Shown here piece after piece: positions 9,730 to 21,195 of a DNA stretch of 64,000 nt. The stretch spans positions 62,001 to 126,000 of the forward strand of contig JAJEKV010000196.1 of the NCBI GenBank assembly GCA_021234155.1. The letters are read 5' to 3'. This DNA comes from Isoetes taiwanensis. Taxonomy: Eukaryota; Streptophyta; Lycopodiopsida; Isoetales; Isoetaceae. Positions within the stretch are counted from its first letter, which is position 1, and every line of letters starts with the position of its first letter. The notes below the pieces were generated by a model that made no database searches, had not been told where the DNA came from, and worked only from the letters and a program-made list of their open reading frames with translations. The position numbers and the translations under genes are program-made.

Positions 9730-11990
9730 GATACGTGATAAAACGTGTACGATGATTGAACCTATCCTCGAAAGCATGGGGCCACCATCGAGCCACCATG
9801 CGGATCAATGGTGGCCCAGGCATGGACATTCCGGGCCGAGGGGTGCAACCCGTGAATGCGAGAGAGAGTGGTGTCCGAAAGAGGGTCGCAAAACGTCGAA
9901 AGATCCCGCAAAAGTCGCGACGTATGATGGAGGCAGCGCCCGGACATAGAGAGGCCGAGGAGACAAAGGCGCAACAACGATCTCGCCCTCAAGATGTCCT
10001 TACCCGGCCCTAGAAGCCTTCCACGAGGGGCGCACAGCCATGTTTTATGAAGGCGGCCACAGCGGCCTGGCGGGGGCGAAGGATGCGACCCTATCATGAA
10101 GGTCGCGTTAGAGTCGAGCTAGTGGCACGGTGGCGTCTGTGAGGGAAAGCTGACCGCACATGCTATGCTCAATGGCCTGGGCCATTACCTGAGGAGGATC
10201 GGTGGTCATTTGCCCACGGAGGAGGAGTTGCTAGGCGAGCTCCCGCGGGATCACGGGCATCTCGGCCCGAGTTTCGATGGGGAGACATCTTTGCCACAGT
10301 TTCTTTGGATATGAGCATCCACACTCCAGCCCGATCCCTCGCCGGCGGGGGGTGGTGACTTACGCGCCCGGCGGGGAAGAGTTCAGTCGGTAGGGACCCG
10401 AGTCAGATCCGGCCCCCACTCATGAGACATGTCGGCTTTGCCCGGCCCGATCGTACATGGCCACCCCTCCTTCCATAGAGACGCTGCTTGCGGTGGCAGG
10501 CTGACCCGCCGAGGGGTCGCCGTCCTCGATGATATCATGAGGGCGGCGATGGCGGCCGGGCATGGCACACCTTGACTTCGCCATTTCCGCGATCGCCAAT
10601 GTCGAGGGGCGAGGCATGGATAAGAGGCCGAACCGCGGTTTTTCATGTACCCGCGGCTGGAGAGTTCGGCGGGCACACCATCTGGAGCTACGGTGTGTGT
10701 ACCCATTGAGGATGGTCTCCGGCCCACAGGCCGGTCGACCACGGTTCCCACGCCTACGGATCCGGCTGGGGTTACATCTTGGTCCCTTTTACGGGAAGAG
10801 GTTAGGGTGTTCCGCGCGCACTTTACGGCCCGGCGGATCACGAACACCTTGCCATGGTTGCGGCGAGGGCGTCCGGATGGTCTGGCGACTTGGATATTAT
10901 TGCAAGAGGCGCTGGGCCAGCATGCGGCGTTACAACTAACATCCCCACGACCTCCTCGGCGTCGCCCGATGGGCGGTGGGAGGAGGGGGGCACATTATTC
11001 GGTGTTGATGAAGTGCGTGTCGGGTTTATGTTTAGTTTGTATGGATCGATGAAATCGACCCTTTGGATGTGCTTGTATGTAGCGTGTTGCGGCAGGATGC
11101 TTGGAGAGGCGGCGTCGTGGTGTTGATGATAGACCCGTTACTATCACGACTATGTTGATCGGGTGTCGAGAAACGTCCCTCCCGAGTCGTCTCCCACCTT
11201 CTTCCCACGAGCATCGGCGGGGTGCACTACGCCCCAGTGCTTTCGGCCCATCGTCACAAGGTAAGTACTTCGATTCTTTGCTTTACTTTCAATTCCCGAG
11301 GCAATCCTCGACTTAAGAGAAGCAAAAGTCATCTACGTCTTTGGCGTGTCTGCGGTGGTCATTGGATGCTTGTTGCTCTCATACGATCCGCCCGGCGTGC
11401 GCTTTTCGCCTGGGCCTCCGGAGATGACGATCCGCGTGGGCTGGTGGTGCCGACAACATGCCTTCCGCGGTAGGGGTTTTGAGAAATGCGCATCAACCTA
11501 CCGCTTCCGGCTCGTGAGTGTTTCTAGTCCCCACAATGCTTCCCATTGTGCCCGCCACTAGTGATCGACCTGCACTCTCTTTGTACAGGTAGCGACGGCT
11601 TGGGTCTTGGCGAATGGGGGCACCAGCCAGGTTACATCCGATGGGGTGCGACCTCAAATGTCGCGGCCTGCATTGTGCCCATTGCGGTCGACAACAATAC
11701 AATGGCATGCACATTGGTTTCATCATCGCCACCTGGTGCGGGGCGTGTGGCAAACCCGGCCAGGATCTTGTTATACCGATAAGCCCGGGGCTGGTACCAC
11801 GGCGGCGATGTCGCGGCTGTTTAGGAGTGAGTGGCCCGTAGTAGTCGGCTGCTTTATTGTAGGGGTGTCTTGGTACCAACAGACTTCGATGGTCCTTTGT
11901 TAGTCTTTGTTTGGGATCTATCTAGCTAGAAGCTTTTCTCCGTAATCATGTAATCATGTATGTAACATTATATGCGACATTATTTATGTG
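9730..11990. other. GC-rich MULE interior with overlapping frames, no recognised gene
   Basis: Many overlapping open frames on both strands (for example 10383-10847 minus and 10645-11052 plus) result from high GC content and a scarcity of stop codons. None shows a family motif I recognise. This could hold the remains of a second MULE gene or captured DNA. Confidence 0.3.
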
Positions 11991-12012
11991 TATCTCAGTG
12001 AGTGATGGCATA

Positions 12013-13323
12013 TCAGTTTGCTGTGTGGCCTCTCATTCGTGCGCGAGGTCGTGGTGGTTGGTCCCTCGCTGCGGTCGGCCTTGCACGCCATCTGTGGACT
12101 CCACTGCGGGCATGTTCTTGCTGTCTATCGTAACCGCCATGAAAGACGTGAACCGGGGGGCCGGCTGCGTCTCTATAGAATCGTATCTGCCTGCGAACCT
12201 TGGATATAATTTCACGCACATCTCCTGGGTCAAGAGCATGAGCATTTTGCATAGTGGCTTGCACCGGTCGGCGTTCGGCCATGAGCAACGCATCCCATTG
12301 TTGTAGCAGCGGCATGAGGACGTCGACGTCGTTCATTGGTGCGGGCGGTCGCGGAGGCATGGGCGGAATGAATTGTCGGTTGGGAAATAGCTCATTGTAC
12401 AATGCGGGGTGGCTGCTGGTAAGGAAATAGTCTCCCGCTATGAGATGTTTGCACACAGCATGAGGGCATGGGCAGTCGCAATATCGCATCCTCATATCTT
12501 TGAGTGTATCTCGATCCCTCCGTTGGCCCAGCTAGCCATAGATAACCCGCGTCTGCGGCATCTTCCAACCGGATGGCGTTGGGGTTATCGTGCAATGATT
12601 GGATAATGGAGTGAGCACCAGCATGTCTCTTTGGATATGAGCGCGTGCTATAGCGTCCAAACTCGGCTGCATGGAAAAAGAGAGGTTACGGCCAACACAC
12701 GAGAGAGAGTTACACCCTTTTGTACTTACCAAGACTCCATCTTTCTTCGCACCGAGTTAGGATTGTGCCTCCCGGCATCGTCCGTCCAGGAAAACCAATG
12801 AGATGAGACACTAGTGTGTACATCCTTATATTGACTTTGCTTTGCAAGGTTTGAGTCTTCAAAACTTTCGGTGTGACTCCGCGTAGTTTGTTGTGTCGGC
12901 GTTGGCATGGTTGAACAGCCGTTTGTGTCTCTGCCATTTACCATCCCACGTCGCCCCATTCAACCAGTTGTGATTCAAGTACCCTTGGATGATGTGGTTT
13001 TGTCCGTAGAGAAGCTGAAATTGTGCCAGCTGGGCATTGTAGGCGTTGGCATTTGGCTCTGTCATCAACCGACGGCCGCAAAGGCCGTCTTTCTTTAGCA
13101 TCTCCCGGCGGTAGCGGGGAGCGGATATTTTGCCACGCCGCCGCCATGGAACCAACATGCAAGAACATTGCACGCAACCTTTTTGCAAAACCCAGGCTAT
13201 TGTTACCAATGTGTTGATACAATCAATGCGCGGTCGACATACACTTCGCCATCTTCCCAACAATGTTAGTCTTCCGACACAACCTCGGTGATAGCCCGTC
13301 TCTCCCACAACCGTCCATGTCAA
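12013..13323 (-). pseudogene. MULE transposase, C-terminal part with SWIM finger
   Basis: On the minus strand the segment ending near 12860 reads LLYGQNHIIQGYLNHNWLNG and then HANADTTNYAES, the conserved region just after the catalytic domain in MULE and FAR1-type transposases. Further on (about 12450-12500) CDCPCPHAVCKHLIAGDYF matches a SWIM zinc finger (CxC...CxH), which binds DNA in these proteins. Several frameshifts and stops separate the blocks, so no active protein is encoded. The catalytic DDE portion should lie at higher coordinates but I could not identify it. A proline-rich, probably C-terminal extension follows the finger. Confidence 0.75.
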
Positions 13324-15180
13324 TGGTGATTGACCTCGATCTGATTGTGCCCATTAAACTCGAAGACAAGGCGTGGCGCTATCTTCGAGGGCATGTCGTT
13401 GGTGCCCTCGTCGGCCTCCACGCCACATAGCATGTAAAACACTGGTACCCCACCCCGGCAATCGGTACAACCGCTCCGTCTGAAACTTCCCGCAATTTAT
13501 GCGAAGGTTGAATCCATGGCCCAACCACCGCCAGCTCCATCTCCACGGCAGACCTCCAACATCTGTCATCTTGGATGACTAGGATCCATAATTCGATCCA
13601 ACGGCTTTCGGCGGCATCGCGGATTCAAAGGCTGGTGAAAAATCACCTTCTCGGAGGCTTTCCAATCGTCAATCCCGCTCTCGAGGCTTTCCCGGTCCGT
13701 ACCCAAACTCCGCCTCGATGCATAAAATGATAAAATATTTTACGGTGCATATCGGATTGACAAAGTTGCGCGAGAACTTCAAATTCATTACTATTCCAAG
13801 AACTAAGCATTCTCATAAATCTACAACAACATCAACATTCCATAGTAAAAGATATATCGATGGAGCTTCACCGAAGTATTCTCTGCGGTAGAATAATTTG
13901 CCACACATCCTCTGGCGCCATCGTTGAAGCGGTATGTGACTCTCTCAAGCCCACTCACCGTCGTGCGTATTTGTGGTCCCCGTGCTCTTGCGATGTCCCA
14001 CGCGCGACGGGTCATTCCAATACTTCTAAGCTCTAGTCGCGGCGGCCGCAAGGGAGTTCGGGATGCGGGCATGGACCAATCTTCGCGTTGGTGAAAGGAT
14101 CATGGCGGTGTGTTCGGTGCTAGCGTATATCCGTGCACCATTTCCATTATCTTTCACTTTGTCGCAAGCGAAACAAGCAACCTCTGCGGTGGGACCGTCG
14201 ATTTGCCTATCCCCGGGTCCCTCTCTGCGTGGTTGCCTCCATCGGTGGCGGGCATAGTCATCCACAATCTCGCCCGTCGCCGCCACGACACGTTGATGTC
14301 CATGGACCAAGCGGACCGCGATGAGTGGTTTGGAGCTCAATCACCCTTTGCTCGAGGAGGTCCACGGTGGTCTCCTCCGGCGTAGTTGAAGTCATTTGTC
14401 CTTCATGGTGCGACCACTTTTGCTGCGATGCACACTTCCATGCATGCGGTTATGTATTCTGTGGGATGCCATGGCGCCCATGAACCAATTTCCCATTCCT
14501 CTGAAATCTTTTCAAGCGTGGCGGTGGGGGACCGATGGGTGCTTCCATTCAAGTGGCCTATGGCAACCAACGGCTCCAAAACTCCACGTAAGGGACTAAC
14601 TTATGAGGCCCATTCTGGCGCCACGGTACAACCGGCCGTTGGAGTCATCGTCAACCGCAAACTCCTCACAATATGCGACCCATCGGTACATCAACGACAT
14701 GGTGCTTTCGATGGGTGGCCTCCCGCTTCTGCGAGGCCGGGGGCAAGAGGGGATCAGCGGCACTTATTTCGGCGGGTGGGGAACATAGTGTTCTGTAGGC
14801 ACGGCCTCATCAACCCATACAGACTTCGTTGAGGGCATAACCACCACGGGGGCAACACGGAGCCATTGAACTGGGTCCTAGACCACCGCCACTTCTGTAC
14901 AAAGCGGTTCTTGGGAATTTTGGTCGGAGTAACTTGTGGAACAACGACCCGGCGGGTTCCACCCGTCATCTACATTATCCCGGTGTCCTCCTCCAACATT
15001 GTGTCATCCTCGTTGTCATGAAGGTCATACTCACTATCATTTTCATCGGACGACTCACCGACCGAAGTCGTCGGTGACTACCTCGACCATTCTCCTGCTA
15101 TAGCAATTGGCTGCGCTGCTCTAGCAATCAAGCGATCTCGAATAGATATCGAGGTAGTCGGAACATGAACACAAGCACAG
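13324..15180 (-). other. Probable N-terminal and catalytic remnant of the MULE transposase gene
   Basis: Position upstream of the SWIM and NADTTN blocks on the minus strand suggests this holds the rest of the transposase gene. Frames are short (up to 148 codons, on both strands) and I find no clear DDE motif, so this is inference from position only. Confidence 0.3.
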
Positions 15181-15189
15181 TACAAACCT

Positions 15190-15980
15190 ATAGATACATT
15201 GGGGTCTTCACAAAACACAAATATGAATTATAAAGCAACACATTATACTACTTGTTTCCCATTCATAAAAAATATTATACATTGTTTTTGTCCATTCTCG
15301 GGACTTGACAATTGGATGCAACGACTTGCATCATTATCACGCACATCCAACATTGTTTCATCCTTATTTGGCTCGGTGAGCCATTCTACCGATCGTTCCC
15401 CCGAGGAACGGACGTTAAAACAATCGAGAGCTCCCTTTCACTCATCGTTGCAAACGCCGGTGAAAGGAGCGGGAGGAGTAGGGGGCCGATGTCCCTTAGA
15501 GGAGGAGGAGGAGGAGGAGGAAGCGGGGGGATCTTTGGAGATGTCCCCGGGAGGAAGAGGAGGAGGAGCATTACGCTAGAAGGGACACAACGTCTTAAGA
15601 CGGTCTTCAACTGGCGGACCATTGTAACAAGATGGGCAAGAAGAATGGCAACATTTTCCACGAGAAAATGACAATATCAAGCAATTTCCACCATTTTTAG
15701 AATAAAACATTTTAACAAAATATGGACCGAGAACAAGACAAAAATTGCCCACCAAGCGGATAGAAACTCACTTGAGCGGATAGATCGTTGCCGCTGGCTT
15801 CAAGATCAGTGGCCAATAACTTGAACCGCCGAAACGGCCACCGGCTTCACATACAAACTCAAAAGCGCCACCGAAGGTATGAATATATACTTTCGAGGCG
15901 CTACACTCAAAGTTCATAGATTCCTTTTTAGGAATTGCGGCACCGAAAGTTGGATTCAAAGAAGACCAAAGTTGGATTTC
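15190..15980. repeat. MULE segment with (GAG)n run
   Basis: A (GAG)n trinucleotide run of 6-7 units at about 15500-15522 creates glutamate and proline homopolymer frames on opposite strands. Neither frame (15199-15579 plus, 15386-15661 minus) resembles a known protein. Confidence 0.4.
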
Positions 15981-15989
15981 CTCCACCAA

Positions 15990-16660
15990 ACGGTCAGTGC
16001 TGGCGGGGTTCCACGGATTCGCTGGCGAACCCGGTAGAGGGTGCCCGTGTACCTACCACCGAAGTTCGTGACATAATGGTCAGTGTAACGCCTCGCCACC
16101 ACTGGATTCGCCTGGGCGAACCCGGTGGTGGCCAGGCACGCCCTGCCAGCGGGTAATGGCCATAATGGCCTCTGCTGACGCCGGGCACGCCACCCAGGAT
16201 TCGCCTGGGCTAACCCTAGGGGGTGGCCGCACCCACCGGCGCACTCGACGCTCACCATCATGCCCGCCACCCAGATTCGGCCTGGCTTAACCCTAGGGTG
16301 GCTGTGCACCACCGACGCTCCACCGACGCCCCTGCCGATGCTTGAGGTAACCCTGTTAGGGGTTCACTTAGGCTTAACCCCGCAGCAATGCCAAGTAAGT
16401 CACCGGCCATAGCCACGCGTCTAGCGACTTTTGCTTGGGTTCGGTTAAACTTGAAGGCGAATTCTCCGTGGTTCGCTTGGGCGAACCTGGGCTGATGCCA
16501 ACTTCCTTTCGGGTGCCATTCGAAGCACCGACCAATTTTGACCCCTCCCGTACAGAAATTACCTAGGCGAATGCCAAAAAATATTAAAAAAGGACCCCCT
16601 ATCGGCCGTATATGTCCGGAAATGGGTCGAAAAAACCCCCCTCCCGTGCATGCACATGTT
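15990..16660. repeat. MULE right subterminal repeat array
   Basis: Repeated units of GGATTCGCCTGGGCGAACCC type recur near 16015, 16108, 16198, 16270 and 16470, often with a following AACCCTAGGG-like word. The core TTCGCCTGGGCGAA is itself palindromic. The array mirrors the one at 7740-8230 and supports both being ends of one transposon. Confidence 0.55.
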
Positions 16661-16690
16661 TTGTACGAAAAAAACAGTGAACCCCCCGGG

Positions 16691-16800
16691 TCTGGTAGCT
16701 GCACGCCACCGTCCCCATGTTCTTGAATACGGATCTCCAGCTTGTTAAGGCAGAGTCCAAAGAGCGTTGGAGATAACGGGCATCCTTGTTTAACCCCTAG
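16691..16800 (-). pseudogene. LINE reverse transcriptase fragment upstream of the MULE insertion
   Basis: The minus strand encodes GVKQGCPLSPTLFGLCLNKL, the RT block before the YADD box, and ends at the MULE target site within a GDGGVQLPE segment that joins directly to AYSIRQLLYADDV at 7654. The join through one copy of TCTGGTAGC keeps the frame. Confidence 0.85.
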
Positions 16801-17533
16801 AGTGGTATTATACCTTAATCAATACCTTAATCCGTTTCTCCATTTCATCAATTTGTTTCTTCAAGGTATTCTTGACCTCTGGTGCTGCACCATTCCAGCC
16901 TTCCCAGTTATTTGTTTCTATTTGCACTCTCTGTTGCTACGACATTCCTCTGTTTTCCATTAGTCTGATAAATCTCTGTTATTCTCTGCCACCTCCAAGT
17001 TTGGATTGAAAAATGTTGCCTTTTACTCGGTTTAAGCTTTAGTTTCGGACAGTTTTGCAAGCCAACAGTCGGATTAATCCACAATACACGAGTTCCTCTA
17101 TTTTTCGTCGTTTGGGTAGATTAAAGGCCACTATTCGACGATATATTTCCTTGTTTTGTTCGGGTCTTTTTGTTGGGTTGAATAAGCTTCTCTCTGTTAG
17201 GGATTACCACTGTTCTACTATTCTGGCATTACCAAATCGCTCTGATTCAGGAGTTGGGACGCTCTAAATTTTCTGTTTCAGGCCCGGAAGGTTGGTCCTC
17301 ACCTTAGCTTCAAAGCCAGAAGGTTGGCCATGCTGAGAGAAGCTTCAAATCCAGAAAACAAAAGCTTCATATCGTCATTTTGGGAAAAAAAAAAAAACAC
17401 CATAGCCGGATGCCTCTGCTCCATCGCTAGTTCTTGGTTAGGTTAGGGCAACGAAATTAAATATCAGCTTATGCCTAATGGAATGGAGATGGTATTCGTT
17501 CTGAAGAATACCTCAAGTATTCATTTCTAAGAA

Positions 17534-18845
17534 TACCAGGTCCGGAATCGAGGCCTCCCTATGGGGGCCTATAATTTCTAAGGATTGTGTAGCAATGGGT
17601 CCCAATTGAATATCATCGTAGTCCATGGGCGATGACATATGACATCTCATTAAAAACTAAGATTCATAATGTGTGCAAACAAATTGATACCATTATGATC
17701 AACATAAATACCCTACATAGCAATATACCACCAAGCCATTGGAATATCTTCCATGCTCCACATGTCTACCCCCTAAATACGCGGCGCACTCATGACGATT
17801 GTATTTAATTTGCTAGAATGAAAATGTATGTTACACACTTAAGATTGTAAAGCCACCATAAGGTGCAATTATGGCTTGAGTTAAGGAGTGGGACCACTTG
17901 CATTCATAATTTTAGATTGTAGTAGTGTGAGGACTTTGGGAGAGCCCGGAACATCCAAGCACAATGTAGAAAATTTAACATGAGGTTGGAACATGTGAGT
18001 GACTAGAAATAAAGAAACAAATGCCTTTGCGGCTCACTTTAGTATGAACTTTGAGCTTACAGAGTAATCCTAAGAATTGATGAGCCTCGTCAAGCTTCTG
18101 TTTGCTTCAAGAGCTCTGAAGATGCATATTGATTTATATTGGTTTATTTTTACTTACATATTGCACAATCACTTCTTCTTCTTCTTCTTCTAATATATGA
18201 GCAAGCCTTTTGTAGAGCGTTGTGTATTACATAACAATTGGAGACATGATGGTGTTTAGTCAGGATGAAAATTTATGTTGTAACAACGATTGGACGTAGA
18301 AAAGATAATGTAAAAGCCACCAAGATAAATTCAAAAGGCTCATAGCAGAGAAAAGATAATGTAAAAGCCACCAAGATAAATTCAAAAGGCTCATAGCAGA
18401 GGATATTGTATTGTATTGTATTCAAAAGGTTCAGGACCAGAATTAAACAAATCAAAGGGGTGTCAAACCTTTCTTCGCGTGCTCCAGGTCAATGAAGTTG
18501 TCGCAGCCGCTTGGAGATGGTGTAGGGAAGTGAAAAGAGGGCAGAAAAAAATACTATAAAATGCAGAAAAGAATTGGACCGACCTCCGCCGACTCCGGCC
18601 TTAGGTCGGGAATGTCAAAACATCAACCGACCTAGGTTGGCTCCATCACTGTTAGTTATGACAAAATTACCTATAGAATTGCCCATGATGTAAAGCTCCC
18701 TAAAATTCCAATTTAAGGAAGGGCGCTGAAGGCCGCTGTCGGTTATCCCGGCCAAGAACATGCTTTGAAGGCTAAGAAATCCACATGTACACCCAGCAAG
18801 AGTGAATTGATTGAGTATGATGGTGATTCTGCTCATCTCATATCA
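17534..18845. other. AT-rich stretch, no gene seen
   Basis: No recognised coding motif. It contains a perfect 51-bp tandem duplication (18298-18399) and a (TTC)n run near 18172-18190. The frame across the duplication at 18273-18455 is a product of the repeat. Confidence 0.3.
18298..18399. repeat. Perfect two-unit 51-bp tandem duplication
   Basis: The unit beginning AGAAAAGATAATGTAAAAGC occurs at 18298 and again at 18349 without mismatch, pointing to a recent duplication. Confidence 0.9.
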
Positions 18846-18962
18846 TTGGTAAGTGAATTTGAAGGAGAAATCAATGGTCTAAGACACGAAGTATCAGCCA
18901 TGAAGAAAACCCTTGAAGAGGTATTACAGTAAAACATTATTCTCCAAAACAAGAACGAGGAA

Positions 18963-19454
18963 TTGATCATAAAAAAAGACGATACAACAATAGATTATCA
19001 TAGTCAGATTGAAAAGTTAGAGGCAAAGCTGGCTTCTTTGATAGCTGAGACTACTAAAGAACAAATGATGCTGCATCAAGAGCATCTTACTGCAGAGCAA
19101 ATAGACCAGGATATGAATCTCAAAATTTCAAGTCTTCTAGAAGACAAATTTTCTAAGGAGACCATGCGGATTCATGAGCCCGAAGCTGTATCTGCAACGA
19201 GATTAGGTAAACCTAGCTCCTCTAATCGTCCTATTCTCGTTAAATTTAAGAGCAAAGAAGCCAGAGATATGATTCTATATAACCGAGGAGTGCTGAAAGG
19301 AGAGAAAGGTATATGGCTTGATGCTGATTTAACCCCGGCACAACTTGAATTCAGAAAAAGAGAATGGAAAAAAGTTAAGGATGCAAGAGCTACTGGTGTA
19401 GTCTCATTCCTGGATAAAAGTGGGAAAGCAGTTACTAATAGGAGAAAAGATTAG
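18963..19454 (+). pseudogene. LINE ORF1-like protein
   Basis: A 163-codon frame with an N-terminal coiled-coil (EKLEAKLASLIAETTKEQMM) followed by an RRM-like ORF1 core around RPILVKFKSKEARDMILYNR and a basic stretch FRKREWKKVKDARATG. This order, coiled coil then RNA-binding fold, is that of L1-type ORF1 chaperone proteins. The frame appears to extend upstream past a stop near 18930 (GEINGLRHEVSAMKKTLEEV), so the start shown is not the original one. Confidence 0.65.
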
Positions 19455-19499
19455 AGAGTCAGGGCCTTGAAGGCTGGTTTCTAGAAGGCACATGGGTTA

Positions 19500-20667
19500 A
19501 ATCAGGTGAAAGTATCCGCAACATGGCAGTTTTGGCAGCAACAGGATATATTATTGTACACAGAGACATGGGAGCATCATGCACATCCTTTACCAGAGCT
19601 ACCGGGCTTTCTTTTGGAAATGTGTGGAATGAGAAAAGAAGTGCAGTGGGACATGGTTTTGGAGGCATAGCAGTATATGCTAAGCAGGCAATAACACATG
19701 GGGTAAAAGCATGTTAGGGTGTACCACTTTTGGAACCTGCAAAAGTACATACACTAGGTACTTCAGAACTGGGTACTTTTTCATTTTTATTTTCATTAAA
19801 ACTAGTACAAATATCCAAGATAAAAGTCAAGGACGCATTAATATTCAAAGTTAAGATAAAGATAATGCTACCGGAGACTAAAATATATATAAAAGTTCTA
19901 GAATGTACCTTTTATTGAGATATTACACAGGTACCCAGTACCCAGTCCTGGGTACCTTTTTAGGTACTTTTTTGGTCACTAAATAATACTTTTTAAGGGA
20001 CACCCTAACATGCTTTTACCCCATGAGATTAAACTTGTTTCAATGGACATCAATAAGCAATTTATATGGTTGAGAATAAGAGACTTATTTTTACGTGTTT
20101 GCTATTTTGCACCAGCTGGATCGAGCATTTATAACAGCCAGGAGTTTAATAAAGCTGATCCATTTCAAGCACTAAGCTCAGATGTCCAATTTTACAGTAG
20201 AGAAGGTAACATATTGTTGGTTGGCGATTTTAATGCAAGGATAGGGCACAAACAATCAAAGACATATGAGAATGCTATAGATGTGCAGCTTAATGAAGTG
20301 GAGGACCCATTATTAAGCAGGATATCAGCAGATTAGATCACAAACATCACGGGTGATCAGCTTGTGGAAATGGGCACAGTTTGCAATTTAAAGATCATGA
20401 ATGGTACCAGCTTGTTTAAAATCTAGGGGTTATACATGCTTCAACCATGCAGGGTCTAGTGTTATAGATTTTTTGTTGGCAAGCAACCATAAATGCATCC
20501 AGGATTTTAGATTGGGAGAAAAGCTTCCCGAATCAGATCATGTCCCATTGTTTGTGGATCTGCAAATTTCATGTGATCGTAGCAATAACAAGTCAGTGTT
20601 TCCTCCAAGAATCAAGGTCAATTATCAGCTCCATGATGAGTACAAGAATAAGATGAAGAACTGTTAG
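19500..20667 (+). pseudogene. LINE apurinic endonuclease domain, MITE-interrupted
   Basis: Before the MITE: SFGNVWNEKRSAVGHGFGGI and AVYAKQAI. After it: KLVSMDINKQFIWLRIRD, VCYFAPAGSSIYNS, ILLVGDFNARIG and, near 20540, the terminal SDHVPLFVDL. These are the exonuclease-endonuclease-phosphatase motifs (GDFN and SDH) of LINE nucleases that nick the target. The frame runs straight across the MITE once one CATG copy is ignored. Stops at about 20335 and 20425 inactivate it. Confidence 0.8.
19701..20021. mobile_element. 321-bp MITE, copy 2, 4-bp TSD CATG
   Basis: The ends are inverted: GGGTAAAAGCATGTTAGGGT at the left and ACCCTAACATGCTTTTACCC at the right, flanked by CATG at 19697-19700 and 20022-20025. 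Length equals copy 1 at 3789-4109 exactly. Outer TIR bases differ between copies, yet within each copy the two arms still match each other. It splits the endonuclease of the LINE. Confidence 0.85.
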
Positions 20668-20721
20668 CACCGATACAATGGAGTTTTCAGCTAATCGAAG
20701 ATACCAAACAATTCACATGAA

Positions 20722-21195
20722 TTGTATTGCAAGCAGCAGCGCACACATTTGGATATACCAAAAAACGTTGTCAAGGTAGATAAAGCAATGCTTGGTGGGA
20801 CTCAGATTGTCAAAAAGCAAGAGACGGTTTACCTGCAAGATGCATCCACAAGCCCCAATGGTACAAATCTCTTATTAGGAGGAAAAAGCAAGCCTTTTTT
20901 TAAGAAGAAGCAATTGGAATTAAAACAGCAAATTAAGGCATCTCCAAAGACCTTTTGGAAAACACTTCAAGGAAGACCACCTGCGCCAGGAAGACCACCT
21001 GTGTCAGATTTAGATCCAAAAGATCTTCTAAATTTAGTGGAAAATATTTACGCCATTGAGGAGGCACAAGGCATGCACTTTTCAGCCACACATACAGATT
21101 TATTAACAGAGCAGGAAGTTAAGGATGCGTTATCAGCCATGGAGAATAATAAAGCTCATGATTTAGACGGGCTCTGTATTGAACTGTTCAAATAG
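20722..21195 (+). pseudogene. LINE ORF2, linker and start of RT
   Basis: A 157-codon frame. Basic linker SKPFFKKKQLELKQQIKASP leads to KTFWKTLQG, then EVKDALSAMENNKAHDLDGL, the standard entry to LINE RT (normally followed by NYRPI and catalytic blocks, absent here). The last 30-odd bases are partly repeated just downstream (21147-21179 and 21201-21233). Confidence 0.75.

Larger units (their letters stand above)
7655..16690 (-). mobile_element. 9.0-kb Mutator-like element (MULE) with TSD TCTGGTAGC
   Basis: The 9-bp direct repeat TCTGGTAGC lies at 7646-7654 and 16691-16699. The ends are inverted relative to each other: ACGGGGGATTCACTT at the left and, reading inward from the right, CCCGGGGGGTTCACTG. 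Excising the element and one TSD copy rejoins the host LINE RT in frame, which confirms the boundaries. The interior is markedly GC-rich compared with flanks. It encodes a decayed transposase with a SWIM-type finger near 12.4 kb. A TSD length of 9 is typical of Mutator-like elements; because the base next to the TSD is ambiguous, 8 bp cannot be excluded. Confidence 0.85.
6253..17505 (-). mobile_element. Minus-strand LINE, internally deleted and split by a 9-kb MULE
   Basis: The element is flanked by imperfect direct repeats at 6225-6252 and 17506-17533 (24 of 28 identical; GAATACC..AAGTATT..TTTCTAAGAA), probably an aged TSD. Its 3' tail is the GGAA/TTCC microsatellite at 6251-6272. From 3' to 5' it contains the ORF2 C-terminus and RT thumb (6310-7654), the nested MULE (7655-16690), the RT block with GVKQGCPLSPTLFG (16691-16790) and an ORF1-like 5' part (16800-17500) in which NNWEGWNGAAPEVKNTLKKQ is readable at about 16830-16930. 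Endonuclease and early RT are missing, so the copy was internally deleted before or after insertion. Confidence 0.65.
18845..21195 (+). mobile_element. Plus-strand LINE, truncated within RT
   Basis: ORF1, endonuclease and the start of RT follow in order on the plus strand, interrupted by the MITE at 19701-20021. The copy stops just as the RT begins (SAMENNKAHDLDGLCIELFK at about 21190), so its 3' half is missing. LINE copies normally lose the 5' end, so the 3' loss needs a later deletion or replacement. Stops and frameshifts are present at about 18930, 20335, 20425 and 20668. Confidence 0.8.

Noticed and set aside
10383..11903. Many overlapping frames of 60-150 codons on both strands
   Set aside because: GC-rich DNA has few stop codons; the frames overlap one another, lack motifs, and cannot all be real.
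15199..15661. Frames with eight consecutive Glu (plus) or Pro (minus)
   Set aside because: Caused by the (GAG)n run; nothing else supports a gene.
18273..18455. Hydrophobic repeat protein with two 17-residue units
   Set aside because: The unit is a recent 51-bp DNA duplication in AT-rich noncoding sequence; no start context or homologues recognised.
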